From Pisaster brevispinus (taxonomy: Eukaryota > Echinodermata > Asteroidea > Forcipulatida > Asteriidae): a stretch of DNA of 64,000 nt. Shown in pieces: positions 34,401-46,217 of this stretch. The notes beneath the pieces are model-generated. The model did not search any database and was not told the origin of the DNA. It saw only the letters and a program-made list of their open reading frames with translations. Numbering within the stretch: the stretch's first letter is position 1; each line of letters starts with the position of its first letter. The position numbers were made by a program, and so were the translations under genes. The stretch covers positions 7,319,947 to 7,383,946 of the forward strand of contig JAMKCF010000019.1 in NCBI GenBank assembly GCA_023634235.1, given 5' to 3'.

Positions 34401-37400
34401 CTCATGTACCTCCATGGTACACACCTCATGTGCCTCCATGGTGTACACCTCATGTGCCTCCATGGTGTACACCTCATGTACCTCAATGGTACATGTACAT
34501 CATGTATGCTTTTAACATTTTCAAAAGCTTCACAAATTCACCCTAAGGCTACTATATATCACTGTCCAACTAAAGTTTACAACACTTGTAATTAAGGTCT
34601 TTATTGTTGTTGTAACTGTTTTATGATCGTAATTACAGGCAGTCGTTACTTTGATTGATCACTTACTGTCCACAGGACTGATACTTAGTTCTTGTAAGGG
34701 CAAGCCAGTTTCTTATTAGTAACAGACACCTCTATGAGTGAAGTTCTAATTTCTACTGGAACATTTCAAGGAGCATGAAGGCAATTACCCAAGGGCATGA
34801 AGGTAATTATTAGCCTCCATGAAGTATCAGGCTCACTGTATAGTTTTCTGCACTACAATTGTACATGGTCAGTGAATTACCTGGACAACAGTTGAGTATT
34901 TCTATGACCTTCGTTCACAGCATGGCAAGAGGGGGTCACAGGAAATTCTACAGACCAGACATTACATAATCAGTGATAACATTACATGCATCTATTTGTA
35001 CATTCCAGTATGGCTTACATAAATACATGTACTTCTTGTTAAGTATTAAGTGCAGAATTGGTGGCTACAAATAACATTAACAAATAGGAGAGTTCCTGTT
35101 GTTTAATAAAGCTCCTACAAGAAGCAACTCTCACCCTCAAGGGAAATTGTATGCCTGTCCCCCCCCCCCCCCCCACGCAGAAGAAATAATATTCTTTATC
35201 CCTAATGCAATTATTACACCTATTTTGATGTATTATTCTCTTAAGCAGAGTTGATTTGTGTCTAACGCAGGCTCATAGCACATGACATATGGTTACATAT
35301 CATTTCTCATTAACATGTACATTTTTTTATATTTTGTATATAAATTATACAGTGAACCATGGACTGTACACAGTAAATCATTTTTATTCATGAAACATAG
35401 TTGTTATAGTTCAAGTTTAATCGGTTCAGTGCGTTTGTATTCATCCATTCATGCAATGCATGGAACTCAGGAGCTACATGTACACAATGAATAGAAAACA
35501 ATCTGGGTATATTCTATTTGCATGTGGTTTGTTTCATAATCAATTCATTAAGCAAGAAATGATTCAAATCTTGTTAATTCTACAAGCAACATGGGAAAAC
35601 TCACTGAAGCACTCTGAAACTACCGCACTGTTCCATACACATCCTTTCTCTATGAATGTACGTGTACATACAGTGCACATTATGACATTGAATTGTTTTC
35701 TTCTTCACATGTGTGTATATACCATGTTTTCTTTGGGGTTTTTTTTTCCTCTCCGAAATACCATGTGCAGAAATACCTGGGACAAAAATGACAAAGTTTT
35801 TGAAGTTGGAGTGACACTATTTCGCACTACTACAGGTATTTGACATTGCCCAGGGTTCTCCTTGGGATTCTTTCAAGACTGTTAAATAAAGTGTTAAGTC
35901 ACTCTGGACCCACATTTTGCGAGTTTGGCTGAAGCAAGCACATTGAATTGAAACAAGGTCCTCCGAATGCGTTTGGTTGTAAAGCTGTACTCTGTAATCT
36001 GGAGCATTTCAAATGGTTTTATTTTATAATTTTGTTGAATTTTATATGTAACCTACGAAAACAGTTTTTCAAAAACTTGTTTTTGCGTATCCGGCCGCAA
36101 TTTGCGTGTATCAGCCCCATGCGCTAGATTGAGGAGTACTCTGATTGCCGAGTACACATGTAGGCCTGCTGATGAGAATGTTAAAGGTGCCAGGCTGCTA
36201 ACACACTACCACAAGGCAGTGCTAAAGGGTTTAATACTCACTCACAACAGAGGACTTGAATGTTTGTAGAGTTGAATGAACTTGGACCTGCATATAGCAC
36301 AAGGTCATATAAATGGCATTTACTTCTGACTGGAGGTTAACAAAGCATTAACCTGCTGGGGCTACAGACACTTTGAAAAAAAGAACGCTAAATGTATACA
36401 GCTTTTTTTTCCTCCTTTATTTGAAGCAGATTCGATTTGGGAGCCAGGTATTTACATGATTAGGTGTGAAAATCACACTGTGTTTGTCAAGTCTGTGATA
36501 CCCTGGGATTGAAATAGGCACCAGCCCTGTAGCAAACTGTTAGGACACGGTGAACTACACTCTGTGTGGTGTACTTCCCAGTGGCAAATTCAGTGAGGAT
36601 GGAGTTCGTGAACGAAAGAGAGACGGAGAGAGACATAAAAAAAACATGATGCAATGAAAAATGAGATGCTTGATTCTCACAGAAGCTGAATCACATATCC
36701 ACATTTATCACATTGTGCTTGACGTTGATGTTTAAAACTGAGAATGGCTTACAGTGATCCTGCCTGTATTACTTTATTACTTAATACAATTAGATCTGAT
36801 AACAACAGTACAGGTAACATTGAGCTAGACTTTTGCCTTCAGCATAGAAACATAAGACCCGCACTGTAAGTTACATTAAGATTGCCACCATACGTGTGTC
36901 GATAATACAAGTGATGGGACCACAGTTAACTTAATCTGATTCCTTCACTAGTCTAGCTTCTGAGAAAGTCTTCCTTAAGCAACTGAATATTGTTGAGAAG
37001 GGACGGTCATTATAACCAGTGCGAATCTTTGAGGGACTAACAAGTGACTGACAAGCTTTATAAATTGCCATAATACGTGTACTGGTTCACTCAACTCTAA
37101 AAAGTGCAGATGTGCATTTGTACATGTATGGCTCCAGTGCATGCTAAATGAGGTACAACACAATCAGCAATACATCATTAAGACAATGCTGAGAGTTTAA
37201 GATTTGTCTTGTGCAATTGTCTCTTTAGGTATCAGATAGCGACAATAATCAATGATATCACACTTGATATGTGCACAAAGGTAAGCACAATGTTATTATG
37301 GTGAAAATGCCTCGAGTGTATGAACTGAACATCAAAAGAAAGACAGAATGATTGAACTGGAGGGACATTGTCAACCTCAAGAGAAAGAGAAAACTGATCC

Positions 37401-40400
37401 CGGCCTAAAACACATGTAACGTCATAAGGCACAACTGAGCAGAAAGAGTGTGGTTCCAGACATTTCTGACAGACTCGGCATCTTGTTGTCAAATGGCTGG
37501 TTTTGAGTGCAGATTGTGTGACATCATTCACAAGAAACAAAAGTGGTCTGGCTGGCTAGATCAGCATTGAAAAGCATCCCGCTTTTAAGTGATAGTTACA
37601 ATGTATTGTTGTGAACTGTGTTTTTTTTTAAGGTCAAGAGGCCTCATGATACAACAATGGACTGGTGAAAAAGCTCACAACTAGTGAAATGGCAAACTAA
37701 CTTGTCCAGCTGGCCCTGTCCAGTCCCTGAACAAGTTAAGAGCAAACCCCGGTAATTTACTGCAAGAGTCTTGAAAACTAAACATCTTTTCTGCAAAATG
37801 GGGAGGTGCAGGGACGGAAGGGTTAAGGTGAGTTGTCAAATGTCAACATCACCACAGCGACTTGTATTGTCAAATGTCAACATCACCACAGTGACATGTA
37901 TTGTCAAATGTCAACATCACCACAGTGACTTGTATTGTGACATCACACTCTGCTTAGCAATTAAGTTTGATACACATCTTAAGATCAATCTCAGGTTCCT
38001 CTATCGAAGCCGTGGACACTCATCAAACCTCTATGAATGTCTGAAATTGCCAGAAATTTGTACACAGGAGAGACCACACTATGGTACAATGTACATATTA
38101 CACGTTTCATTATTACAGAAAGTTCATGTGAGGGTGACTCATTTTTACAAAAGACATTTGACACCTTGAGAAAACTGTAATCATTACATCCTTCACCTAT
38201 GTAGAAGTACATTATTTATGACAGTATTTAAGTGTTTGTTCTATTTAATTGTGATTTCTTAAATTGGGTAAGGTGAAAATGCAACTGCAACATTTTCAAA
38301 TTTATAATTTTTAATATAAAAGTGTGTATTTTTATAAGTTAATGCCAAACATTTGGAAGCAAACAAATTTAGAACAAAAATATCTCAAATTTTTCCAGAA
38401 TTTAACAAAATATACTTTTCATAAGATCTTCTAAATGCATAGTATATATATGTTTGAACTTTCTATATTTCTGTTTTGTAACTCAGGATTTCCTGGGAAT
38501 GAACATAAAAAAAATGATGACCAATAAGCTTTCACATGGGGGTACATGTACTTATAATCCTAATTGGCTTAGAACTGTAAATTTCTGTCTCAATTAGTTT
38601 TCATGTATGAACAAATGCACACACAAATATACATTGACTTCCTTTAAAAAGTAGCAATTACGACAAGTTGATAAGTGAAAGACACCATATTATTAGGGTA
38701 AGTGTTAGACTCAAAGAGTCTATTTCCTGACAGAGTGCAAATTTCTAGTCTTAACAAACATTATCTTGTCTGTAACAATCAGCAAAGCACTCCCAAGCTA
38801 CACGTACATGTCCATGGCAGCCCACAAATGCCACAAATCTGCTCTCCTAAAAATAGCATTCTGTAAGTCTGAGTCAGTGGAGCACTGGGTATTCTCATGA
38901 AGCCTTGCTGCTCATGTCCGAGCCACTTTCCAGCTCCCTTCAGCTCGACTGCTTCACACACCTACAAGTAGTGTTACCCACAAGTGTCCATCCATCACAG
39001 TTTCAATGGCATCCCCGAATTGATTATTCTAATGTCTACTTGCATGAAGCTGTACACCGAGGAGATACTGTCAGCACATTATGAGTAGAATCACATCGCA
39101 GAGTAGAGTGTGAACAAAAAAGAAAGGAAAGGACGAGCTAGGGAGGGAAAAGGTCAGGTTGAGGATGAGCGTGTGATGTTTGTGGAACTTCCAGACCTCC
39201 CATCTTCATTCAGGTCGCGTCTTGATCTTCAGGCCAATTTCCCTCTGGGTAAACCATTTGTGGGGGAATAATAGAAAATTACAGATTCATCTCTGGCCGG
39301 GCAACGGCGACTGACAACCTCTTGAGAGTCAATCAGGGGTGAAAACAGTTTCAGAAGACACGACAGTTTTGCTGCGCATCACTGCACGATGTCTGAGCTC
39401 CATCACATTTAGGTTCAGGGGACGGCAATTTAATCAAATGATTTCAGGGTGAAATTCACTTACATATTAAAGGGGCAGTATTGTCTAGTCAAAAAAAAAC
39501 ATGACTCTAATGTCTGCACTTGGAATGTAGTACATTACATAAAAGCATTCATGTAGTGACATAACGAAGTTGACATCGAAACAACAGTAGCGTCTCTTCT
39601 CCAAACGCATGAAATGGCTCATAAAACAATTTAATAAAAGACGCCTAGTTGATGCTATGGATCAATGCATTTGAACACAACAATTTCCAGCAATAGAACA
39701 GTATCCAGTAAGTTCATTGTTGTATAAACCATAAGTATCAATCATAGAGAAAGGGATCAACTCAAGAACCTTTTCATGTTTCAACTGAGCCAAAAGTGTT
39801 TGTTGTTGCCGTGCATAATACCACCAGCATCCACAGGACTTATATGGGGATCACATCATTGTCAAAGGATATAAAGCGCTGTATGATACAAAGACTGAGA
39901 AATGGACTGAGACAGGCAAGAGAAAGTTGTATAAAGAAATTTCTCCAGTAAATCGAATAAACGTTATTATTACTAAAAATCTTGTTAATTTTTTTTTCTT
40001 TGAAGAAATATCGGCTGTGAAATGGTTGGTTTATTAATAATTAAAAAGAAGAATCAATTTGGGGGTGGTGGTGGTGGTGGTTGAAAGACAGCAGGGCTTG
40101 TAGCTCAAACATTTTACTGGACTGGAAATTCTTTGAACTCAAAGTAAAAGTTTGAATGTCATTTTCATTTTATATTTAAGACATTACACAGTGAGGAGGT
40201 ATATTTATGCTTTTTAAAAACACAAGACCGCTGGACTTGTCCGGTTGTGAGTTTACTGGCCCGATTGTGAGTTTACTGGCTCGATGCTAAAATCACTGGT
40301 CTCGGGCATGCAGAATAAGGAAACACGGCAACTTACAGTGCCCCTACCTTTTCAAAAAGAGATTTGTTACGCGGTTTATTTGTAAGACTGAAGTACTTAC

Positions 40401-43400
40401 CTTCCTATCTCAATCATGCAAAGCCTTCAAAAATTAAAAGTCTTATAAATGGTCAGAGAACAACAACTTCAAATGACTTTGTAGATTTCCATTGATAGCT
40501 TTGCCCAAACACCATTTCAAGTATTCAGACATGCAGGTATGCATTTTTGTAATTGCAAAACATCATTTTTAATAGCGACTTTCAGTTTTACATGGCCAAA
40601 TTTGGGATGACATTTGTGTATTCCATCTGAGAAGGGAAATAAATACAAATCAAAAACCCTGTTTAATTGTTTCCTCGTCAATTTTAAATATTTAAACTTT
40701 GATATTGATTAACAAAGCCCCATTGGAATCAAATCATTATTTGTACACCTTTGTAATATAAAAAACTCTTATACATTACTCTTGTGATATATAAAAGAAG
40801 AAAGCGGAATTTGCTAAACAAAACCCTTAATTATAATAGTGCTGACGTCTCACTCATGAACAAACACAATTCTCAAGCTTCATGGCATCGGCCGGCTCTT
40901 TCCTGGCACCAAAGGGTCATGTTAAGACATCAATGTACACAAATGTAAAAGACACTGTGAAAGTGAGCCAAGGAGAACTTGGCACTTTTTCTTTCCAGTT
41001 ACAGGAATGGGGTAACCGTCTAAGTCACACCTGTTTCTGGTATGGTTACACCATCCAGGTACAATCCTTCCTCCAGGTACAATCCTTCCTCCAGGTACAA
41101 TCCTTCCTCCAGGTACAATCCTTCCTCCAGGTACAATCCTTTATCCAGGTACAATCCTTCCTTCGTACCCATGTCCAATATACACCAGAGGTAGGGTCAT
41201 TTTCCAACATTGTCCATCAGGTAAACAGCTCAGAATCTACATACTGTTAGCAGAGATCATCACCTTGCATGCCTTGTGAAGCTTACTGACAGTTGAACCA
41301 CCCCTCAAGGGATACTTTCATAAGAGATTATCAACAGTATGGCCAGGGGTCAAGTCTCCTCAAACTCCAAAAGTGCTGACCCACAAGAAACGCTGACATG
41401 TGTTGTCTTTCATCAGGGATTTGGGGGAATAACCCACACCTTTATCTTCAGGTTAGGTCTCCTTACTCTCCTACACCCCAGCAGACTATACAGGTTGGTG
41501 ACAAGTCAGTTAAAAACAAAACTACGGCTAAAATTCACTGCACTAACATACCGCCACACAAAACTCCTGAGACGCCATCAGGGATTCCTTTGGGAACTCA
41601 AGTGGATATTTATTATCAGAAACTACAACAATATGATTCCTGCAAATTCAGCTCCCCATTAGGTTTCCTTCCTCCCAAAAGGGTTGCAGTTTGCAAGGAC
41701 CAAAACACAGTGAAATCATTATTTTTAAAAATCATAAATCACATCCTCAAGGATTCTTAAGACAGCACAATCTCTCTTTAATCTTTTTGTTGAACACTTC
41801 AGTTTGTTGACAGTGCAACTTTCTGTCTTTTATGAACTATGGCGGAAACTTTCCTGAACTGCAATTTAAAACCACAACTTAATGGCTTTTGCTTGGCAGT
41901 GTAACAGGACACTCTTCTCATAGGAGGTTCTGCAGTTTAATAACATAATTTCTCTAAAAAAAATTGGTACAAACCAGTGCCAACTTTTAACAGTTTAGGT
42001 AAGTAAACATCGTCACCTATTACTTTCCCAATAATCATCATCAAACACTTCATGAAATCATCAAAAACTACGATTTTGTTAATGAAACTACAACAGTCCA
42101 TAGATTATTTCCTCTTGTTTCTTGTAATAACATTTTTATTGACTTTATTCAGCCGCATTTTGCCATGCTTATTACCAAACAAAACAGTAACTGCTTAAGG
42201 TTGAATCAGTTTGGTTTTTGTTAAAGAGAAGATAATTTTTGTTTTGGGGGGTGAAGAATTTGTTCATTTCAATTTTCAGTCGTCAACTTAGAGGTTAGGA
42301 CTTTGAAGCGGCCGGCCGGTGTAGGGAGACTTCCTACATGTAGGTCACCCTGGTCTTGGCCTTGGAGGCCACATAAACATACTTTCAAGAAAGCTATTCT
42401 GTTTTGCTAGTTACACAATTGTGTCCTCCCCATTCAGAAAAAGGTGAGCTTGATCTATGAGTTCCAACTCTCTAGTTTTCATATAAACTGTGTCACATCA
42501 AGCAGATTTCATTCAATTATTGTATTCCCCCAACATATTTTAAGGAAATCACGTATTGCGCTGGCACAGCACAAACCGCAAGGCAGTTTTATCTGAACAA
42601 AACAAGTTCCTAAAAGGGGGGGGGGGGGACACCAACTTGTTTTCAATAACAGATATTGAACATCATCAAACAAAACCACTAGTAGTTCTTGAAGGTTTCA
42701 TGAGAGTGAAGGAAGAAGAGGGAAAAAAGCAGCACACATCTTAATCTTATCACATCTATGGTTTCCCTATCCACTGATATAGACTAAAAACAGGAAAGAC
42801 GAAATAAGAAAAATCTGCAATATATAAAATGCCACAACTTGTTTGTTCCTGAAGCAGTGACTTGAACCCCCTGACCTATAAAAGCCTCAAACCCAAACAC
42901 TTGACTTCACCCACTAACAAGGCAGCCCTGGGACCTTCATACATTTCATATTGATGCCTTACCCACAATTTATTCCCTGCAAACTGTTTCTCTTCACAAC
43001 AAAAACAGAGGAGTTTTCAGTCAGTCATATTTACAAAACTGCCTGGCTTCCAAGCTTTTGATCCCAATCAAGATAAGCATTTACTGTCCTGCTGTTTTAA
43101 AGTTGCATGGCCTGACTTCTGCCAAAAGAAATGTTTAAACAATTTTTGACAGGGGTTCTGGATGATGCTGTTTTAACATGAAAAACATAGCAAAACATTT
43201 GTACATGCCACAGAACATGGACAAAATATATGAAACATACAAATGGTTTGTACATGGCTGAGAGATGTCTGGATCCTGACAATACATCAGTTTTATTTTG
43301 TATTTATCTACCACTAATCATTGACAGATTGTTTTCGTGCAATGCCTTAAATGAAAGCTCGTAACTTTCTTGAATCTATACAAATAGATATTTCAGATAC

Positions 43401-45416
43401 ATCCAAGTTTCCCAGTCAAATCAGCCCCAAAATTGGATGTAACATCTTCAGTTTGAAACAAATGCATTCAAAAATTATTTTGATTTATTGTATTTATTAT
43501 AGAATTTCTGGACAGACAGGAATTCTTCTTAATTCCACTTAAAGAGAAGACGACCAATAAGTCATGAAAGCCTCTTGAAACTGTTTTTGATCAATATTTA
43601 GTCTGCATATGTCTAGCTCAAATTAGTCTACAAGTCTACATGTAAATGTAAACTGCTTATTTAAAAAAGAACTAACAAAAGTTAAGACTGACATTTAACC
43701 ACAGAGCAAGGATTTAACAAGCAGAAAGCAGAAAGAGTGACAGTATTCCCAATCCACCACACACAGCCACAAGAAATATTCTTGAAAAACAAGCCAGCCA
43801 ACTCACAAGAGCTTGAATTACTTGTTGCATAGCAACTACATCAAATGTTTGTTTCTCTTTGCATTCTGACCTGGGGGTGATCCTAGTTATTCTTAGCAGG
43901 GGGAAATAATCAGACCTCCTGACTCTTAATTAACACTGAACATCTACAGAACAATCAGGGCTTTGTGCAACTATTGCAACAGTGTTGTGTGTCTTTTATT
44001 AGCTCAGCTGAATACAATCTCAAACTGTGATTGTAGACAATGGGAACAAATCGATGCCCGCTGTCACTGTCTAAGAGTTGTATTAAAGCAACTACCACCC
44101 AATCCAATGGAGGTAGGGTGAAATAGTTATGGTGGATCATGAGAACATTTGTCTTACACTAATCACCATGGATGAAGGAATAACCACCAACTGAGATTTG
44201 ATTTGATTGCAAAATGTGTACAAATCTCAACACATGGATGGTATAGAAAATGTGATATCACATTTTCAAAAGAGCCACTGAGCACAATTTGTACACAGCT
44301 CAATGGAAGAAAACATAAAATGTTTTATTTTGAGATTACACTGTCTGATTTTTATCAACCTTTTGATACAAAGAAAAGAGGCATGTCTCAAAACTTGTTA
44401 GGCTGTTTTTTGAGAGATTGCCTAACATCACAAGGCCACAGACAACCACTTGAAGGTGATGGCTACATTTAACTGATTTGGCTATGATGAAAACCAACTG
44501 TCACCAGGGGCACATTGCCATGTACACTTGGGGCTGAAACAGGGTTACCCCCTTCACAGTCTGGAAGGATGTAGGCATGGGTATCATCCACTAGGAGCCT
44601 GGTTGGCAGAGCAGAGTGCACTACCTTCCCAACTTTTTAAGAAGCAATTATATAGTTAAGTGCCTTGCTCAAGGACACAAGTGTCATGACCAGGATTCGA
44701 ACCTACACTCTGCTGCTGACAGCACCAGAGCTTGGGTCCGGTGAACTAGACCGCTCGGCCACGACACGCCTTTAACTCTTGAATTTATGCGGACATTATG
44801 ACAAAAAATATACAATTTCTCATATAAGCCTAACCAGTGCAGTATCGTGCCTGCCAGAAAGGCCATGGAATGTAAAAGGTTCCTCATTTTGTAAACAAAG
44901 GATTTTATGGTCCATACACCTTGACATCAGTTTTTAATACCAAATAAAAATAACAATTTAGAAAAAAACTGACAAAATTAATATTTCCTGAATCGATATT
45001 GTTTCTTACACTGCAGTATATCTGATGGACAACGATCATACATTGGTGCTTGCCTTAGGAGCCAAGACATCCAATGATACAACTTTGGTGATGAAAGTTT
45101 GTGTTCGCATAAATATATTATTTAGATGTTTTGGTTGCATCGTGGACAGAATGATAATTAGCTGACCCCACATCAGTGTATGGTAAAGCCTACTTATTAT
45201 TCGCATAAGTGTAGTTTGTTACAGGCAATCTGTCCTGCATCCACAATAAGTAGACTGTAAATACCTGTCTTGCTCTATCCGGTGGGATGAGATTTGTCTC
45301 TACTCCTGTCTTGGTCACCTGCTGCTGAGACTCCTTCAGTTTGTCAATGATGAAAGAGCAAACGTTGTTCAGGGCCTCAACTGTACCTGTCATCAACGCT
45401 ACACGCTCCGTTGTAC
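30279..45416 (-). CDS. NOVA1: NOVA-family RNA-binding protein, 3' part of a spliced gene (KH1 second half, KH2, KH3)
   Basis: The gene encodes a homologue of NOVA1/NOVA2 (pasilla in insects), nuclear regulators of alternative splicing that bind YCAY clusters through KH domains. Two coding exons are visible: 45416-45265 (second half of KH1) and 31427-30279 (KH2, linker, KH3, stop TAG). They join in phase 0 to read PPDRARQVKVVVPNSTAGLI. KH2 shows GKAG and KH3 shows GKRG at the RNA-contacting GxxG loops, where vertebrate NOVA has GKGG. EDPQSGSC and PVANSNPTGSP after KH2, and VPGTRNRKVTITG in KH3, are near-identical to vertebrate NOVA. The first half of KH1 and the start codon were not found and should lie beyond 64 kb. 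Vertebrate NOVA1 has an extra alternative exon between these two; none is seen here. Invertebrate deuterostomes probably have one such gene, so NOVA1 versus NOVA2 cannot be decided. Confidence 0.95.
31470..31500. repeat. GAGTTATA octamer repeat near the NOVA terminal exon acceptor
   Basis: Four tandem GAGTTATA units lie 43-73 bases upstream of the 3' splice site in gene orientation, where they read TATAACTC. This is the usual distance range for branch points. UAUAAC is close to branch-point-like UNYURAC, so the array may supply several equivalent branch sites; that is inference. Confidence 0.7.
34020..34500. repeat. 24-bp minisatellite in the NOVA intron
   Basis: About 20 copies of CCTCATGTACCTCCATGGTA plus CATA, with variants (GTGCC, CACACC, CATTGT). 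Each unit contains the inverted pair ATGTACC / GGTACAT around TCCAT. The length is a multiple of three without stops, so long repetitive open frames appear on both strands; they are not genes. In the NOVA transcript direction nearly every unit carries CCAU. Confidence 0.92.
37837..37938. repeat. 34-bp tandem repeat, three copies
   Basis: Units start at 37837, 37871 and 37905 with CAAATGTCAACATCACCACA followed by GTGACTTGTATTGT, with one or two differences. The array lies in the NOVA intron. Confidence 0.85.
39868..39975. repeat. Retroposon-like 3' tail
   Basis: The segment has GATATAAAGCGCTGTATGA and ends in AATAAACGTTATTATTACTA. Similar ATAAAGCGCTxTATxA plus short ATT-repeat tails are common at 3' ends of CR1/L2-type LINEs and SINEs. 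No body of an element could be recognised upstream. Confidence 0.35.
41055..41163. repeat. 18-bp tandem repeat in the NOVA intron
   Basis: Six copies of CCAGGTACAATCCTTCCT, the last diverging into CGTACCC. The period of 18 keeps a frame open on the plus strand (QVQSFL repeats), which is an artefact. No function is evident. Confidence 0.85.
44282..44894. repeat. Repeat family D, copy 1, interrupted by a SINE
   Basis: The halves 44282-44411 and 44773-44894 match 45959-46217 piecewise. The first half shares AATTTGTACACAGCTCAATG, CACTGTCTGATT and CTCAAAACTTGTT. The second shares CTTGAATTTATG, AAAGGCC, TGGAATGTA and TTTTTGTAA-like ends. The gap between halves holds the tRNA-derived SINE. Both copies flank the NOVA KH1 exon at about 0.5 kb. 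Confidence 0.8.
44500..44772 (-). mobile_element. tRNA-Leu-derived SINE, same family, inserted in an older repeat
   Basis: From 44772 on the minus strand: CGTGGCCGAGCGGTCTAG (A box), ACCGGACCCAAGCTCTGG (Leu-like anticodon arm) and TAGGTTCGAATCCTGG (B box). Next comes TGTCCTTGAGCAAGGCACTT, the same central segment as in the copy at 2.8-3.0 kb. It interrupts a repeat whose uninterrupted copy is at 45959-46217, so about 360 bp (44412-44772) is extra here. The 3' limit of the SINE within that extra block is uncertain. Confidence 0.75.
45265..45416 (-). CDS. NOVA1: NOVA exon encoding second half of KH1
   Basis: A 152-nt exon after the acceptor TTATACCCCCAG, entering in phase 1 and leaving in phase 0 before GTATTTACAG. 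With the carried G it reads GTTERVALMTGTVEALNNV and continues CSFIIDKLKESQQQVTKTG to PPDRARQ. This aligns with vertebrate NOVA PGTTERVCLIQGTVEALNAV and the following NPDRIKQ. The open frame continues upstream past the acceptor to 45660 but that part looks like intron. The preceding exon should end in a Tyr-Pro-Gly codon split after the first G. Confidence 0.93.
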
Positions 45417-45958
45417 CTGGGGGTATAACCAAACACAACACATATAGCTTTAGCATTTTTGGGGCCATTATTTGTTGGTGGAAACCTCTGTGACTTGTGA
45501 ATAGGTTTGATTTCAGATTGTCCTGAGAGCCTGAAGGGATATTTTCCATAGCTGTCCACTCTTCAACGACATGAGTTTGAACCCCCCCCCCCCCCAGGAT
45601 ATTGAGGTCTTCCATTACAACAGCATTCTTTTCTTTACACATTTGTTTCTCTCCGTCCAAGTCTCCCTGATACAGTTATACATGAACATGGGCATGGCAT
45701 TACTTTGATTTTGCCAGCAGCTTGCTGCAAAATAGAAGAATAATACAAACAAGTAGTTGACATGCAGTTGCTGCTGCAAATGAAGCTTCCAATTCAGACT
45801 GCCTCAGCAATTAAAACTTCACTCAATGTTGTAATCAGTTAAAGAAACATATTATAAATCATTCAACAGGACTAATCAACCTCGGTTTATACAATGACAC
45901 ATTTTGAGTATTACAATAGACCATGTAACCTGTGACATCACAGAACCTGGACTTCCTG

Positions 45959-46217
45959 CAGGCACAATTTGTACACAGCTCAATGAAAGAAAACATTCAA
46001 TCTTATATTTTTGGGAGATTGCACTGTCTGATTCTTATCAACGTTTGATATGAAGAAAACAGGTACATCTCAAAACTTGTTCAGCTGTTACTTTTAAATT
46101 CTTGAATTTATGTGAAAATTATGACCAAAAAATGTAACATTTCAAATACGACCACAGTGTTGTATCTCGCCTGCTAAAAAAGGCCCTGGAATGTACAAGG
46201 TCTCTCTTTTTGTAACA
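45959..46217. repeat. Repeat family D, copy 2, uninterrupted
   Basis: Contiguous counterpart of the interrupted copy at 44.28-44.89 kb, in the same orientation. Runs from GCACAATTTGTACACAGCTC to AAGGTCTCTCTTTTTGTAAC. No coding capacity seen. Confidence 0.8.

Larger units (their letters stand above)
31428..45264 (-). other. NOVA intron between KH1 exon and terminal exon
   Basis: An intron of about 13.8 kb on the minus strand. It contains tandem arrays at 31470-31500, 34020-34500, 37837-37938 and 41055-41163, a nested SINE near 44.4-44.8 kb, and a retroposon-like tail near 39.87-39.97 kb. I looked for an exon like the 24-residue alternative exon of vertebrate NOVA1 and found none that fits phase 0 to 0. 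Confidence 0.7.

Noticed and set aside
33955..34595. Repetitive 100-187-residue open frames on both strands (VHTSCTSM, MEVHEVCT types)
   Set aside because: By-products of a 24-bp tandem array without stop codons, lying in a NOVA intron.
35770..35830. Candidate NOVA alternative exon on the minus strand (Ser/Thr-rich, followed by CAG and GTATTT)
   Set aside because: The only nearby acceptor gives a 53-nt exon, which does not fit the phase 0 to 0 slot between the KH1 and KH2 exons.
40395..40440. Strong donor AAG/GTAAGTACT on the minus strand in the NOVA intron
   Set aside because: All frames upstream of it are closed by stops within a few codons, and no matching acceptor or homology is seen.
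45417..45660. Upstream extension of the open frame before the NOVA KH1 exon as coding sequence
   Set aside because: It includes a C homopolymer and no KH1 similarity, and a clean acceptor at 45417 gives the correct phase for NOVA.
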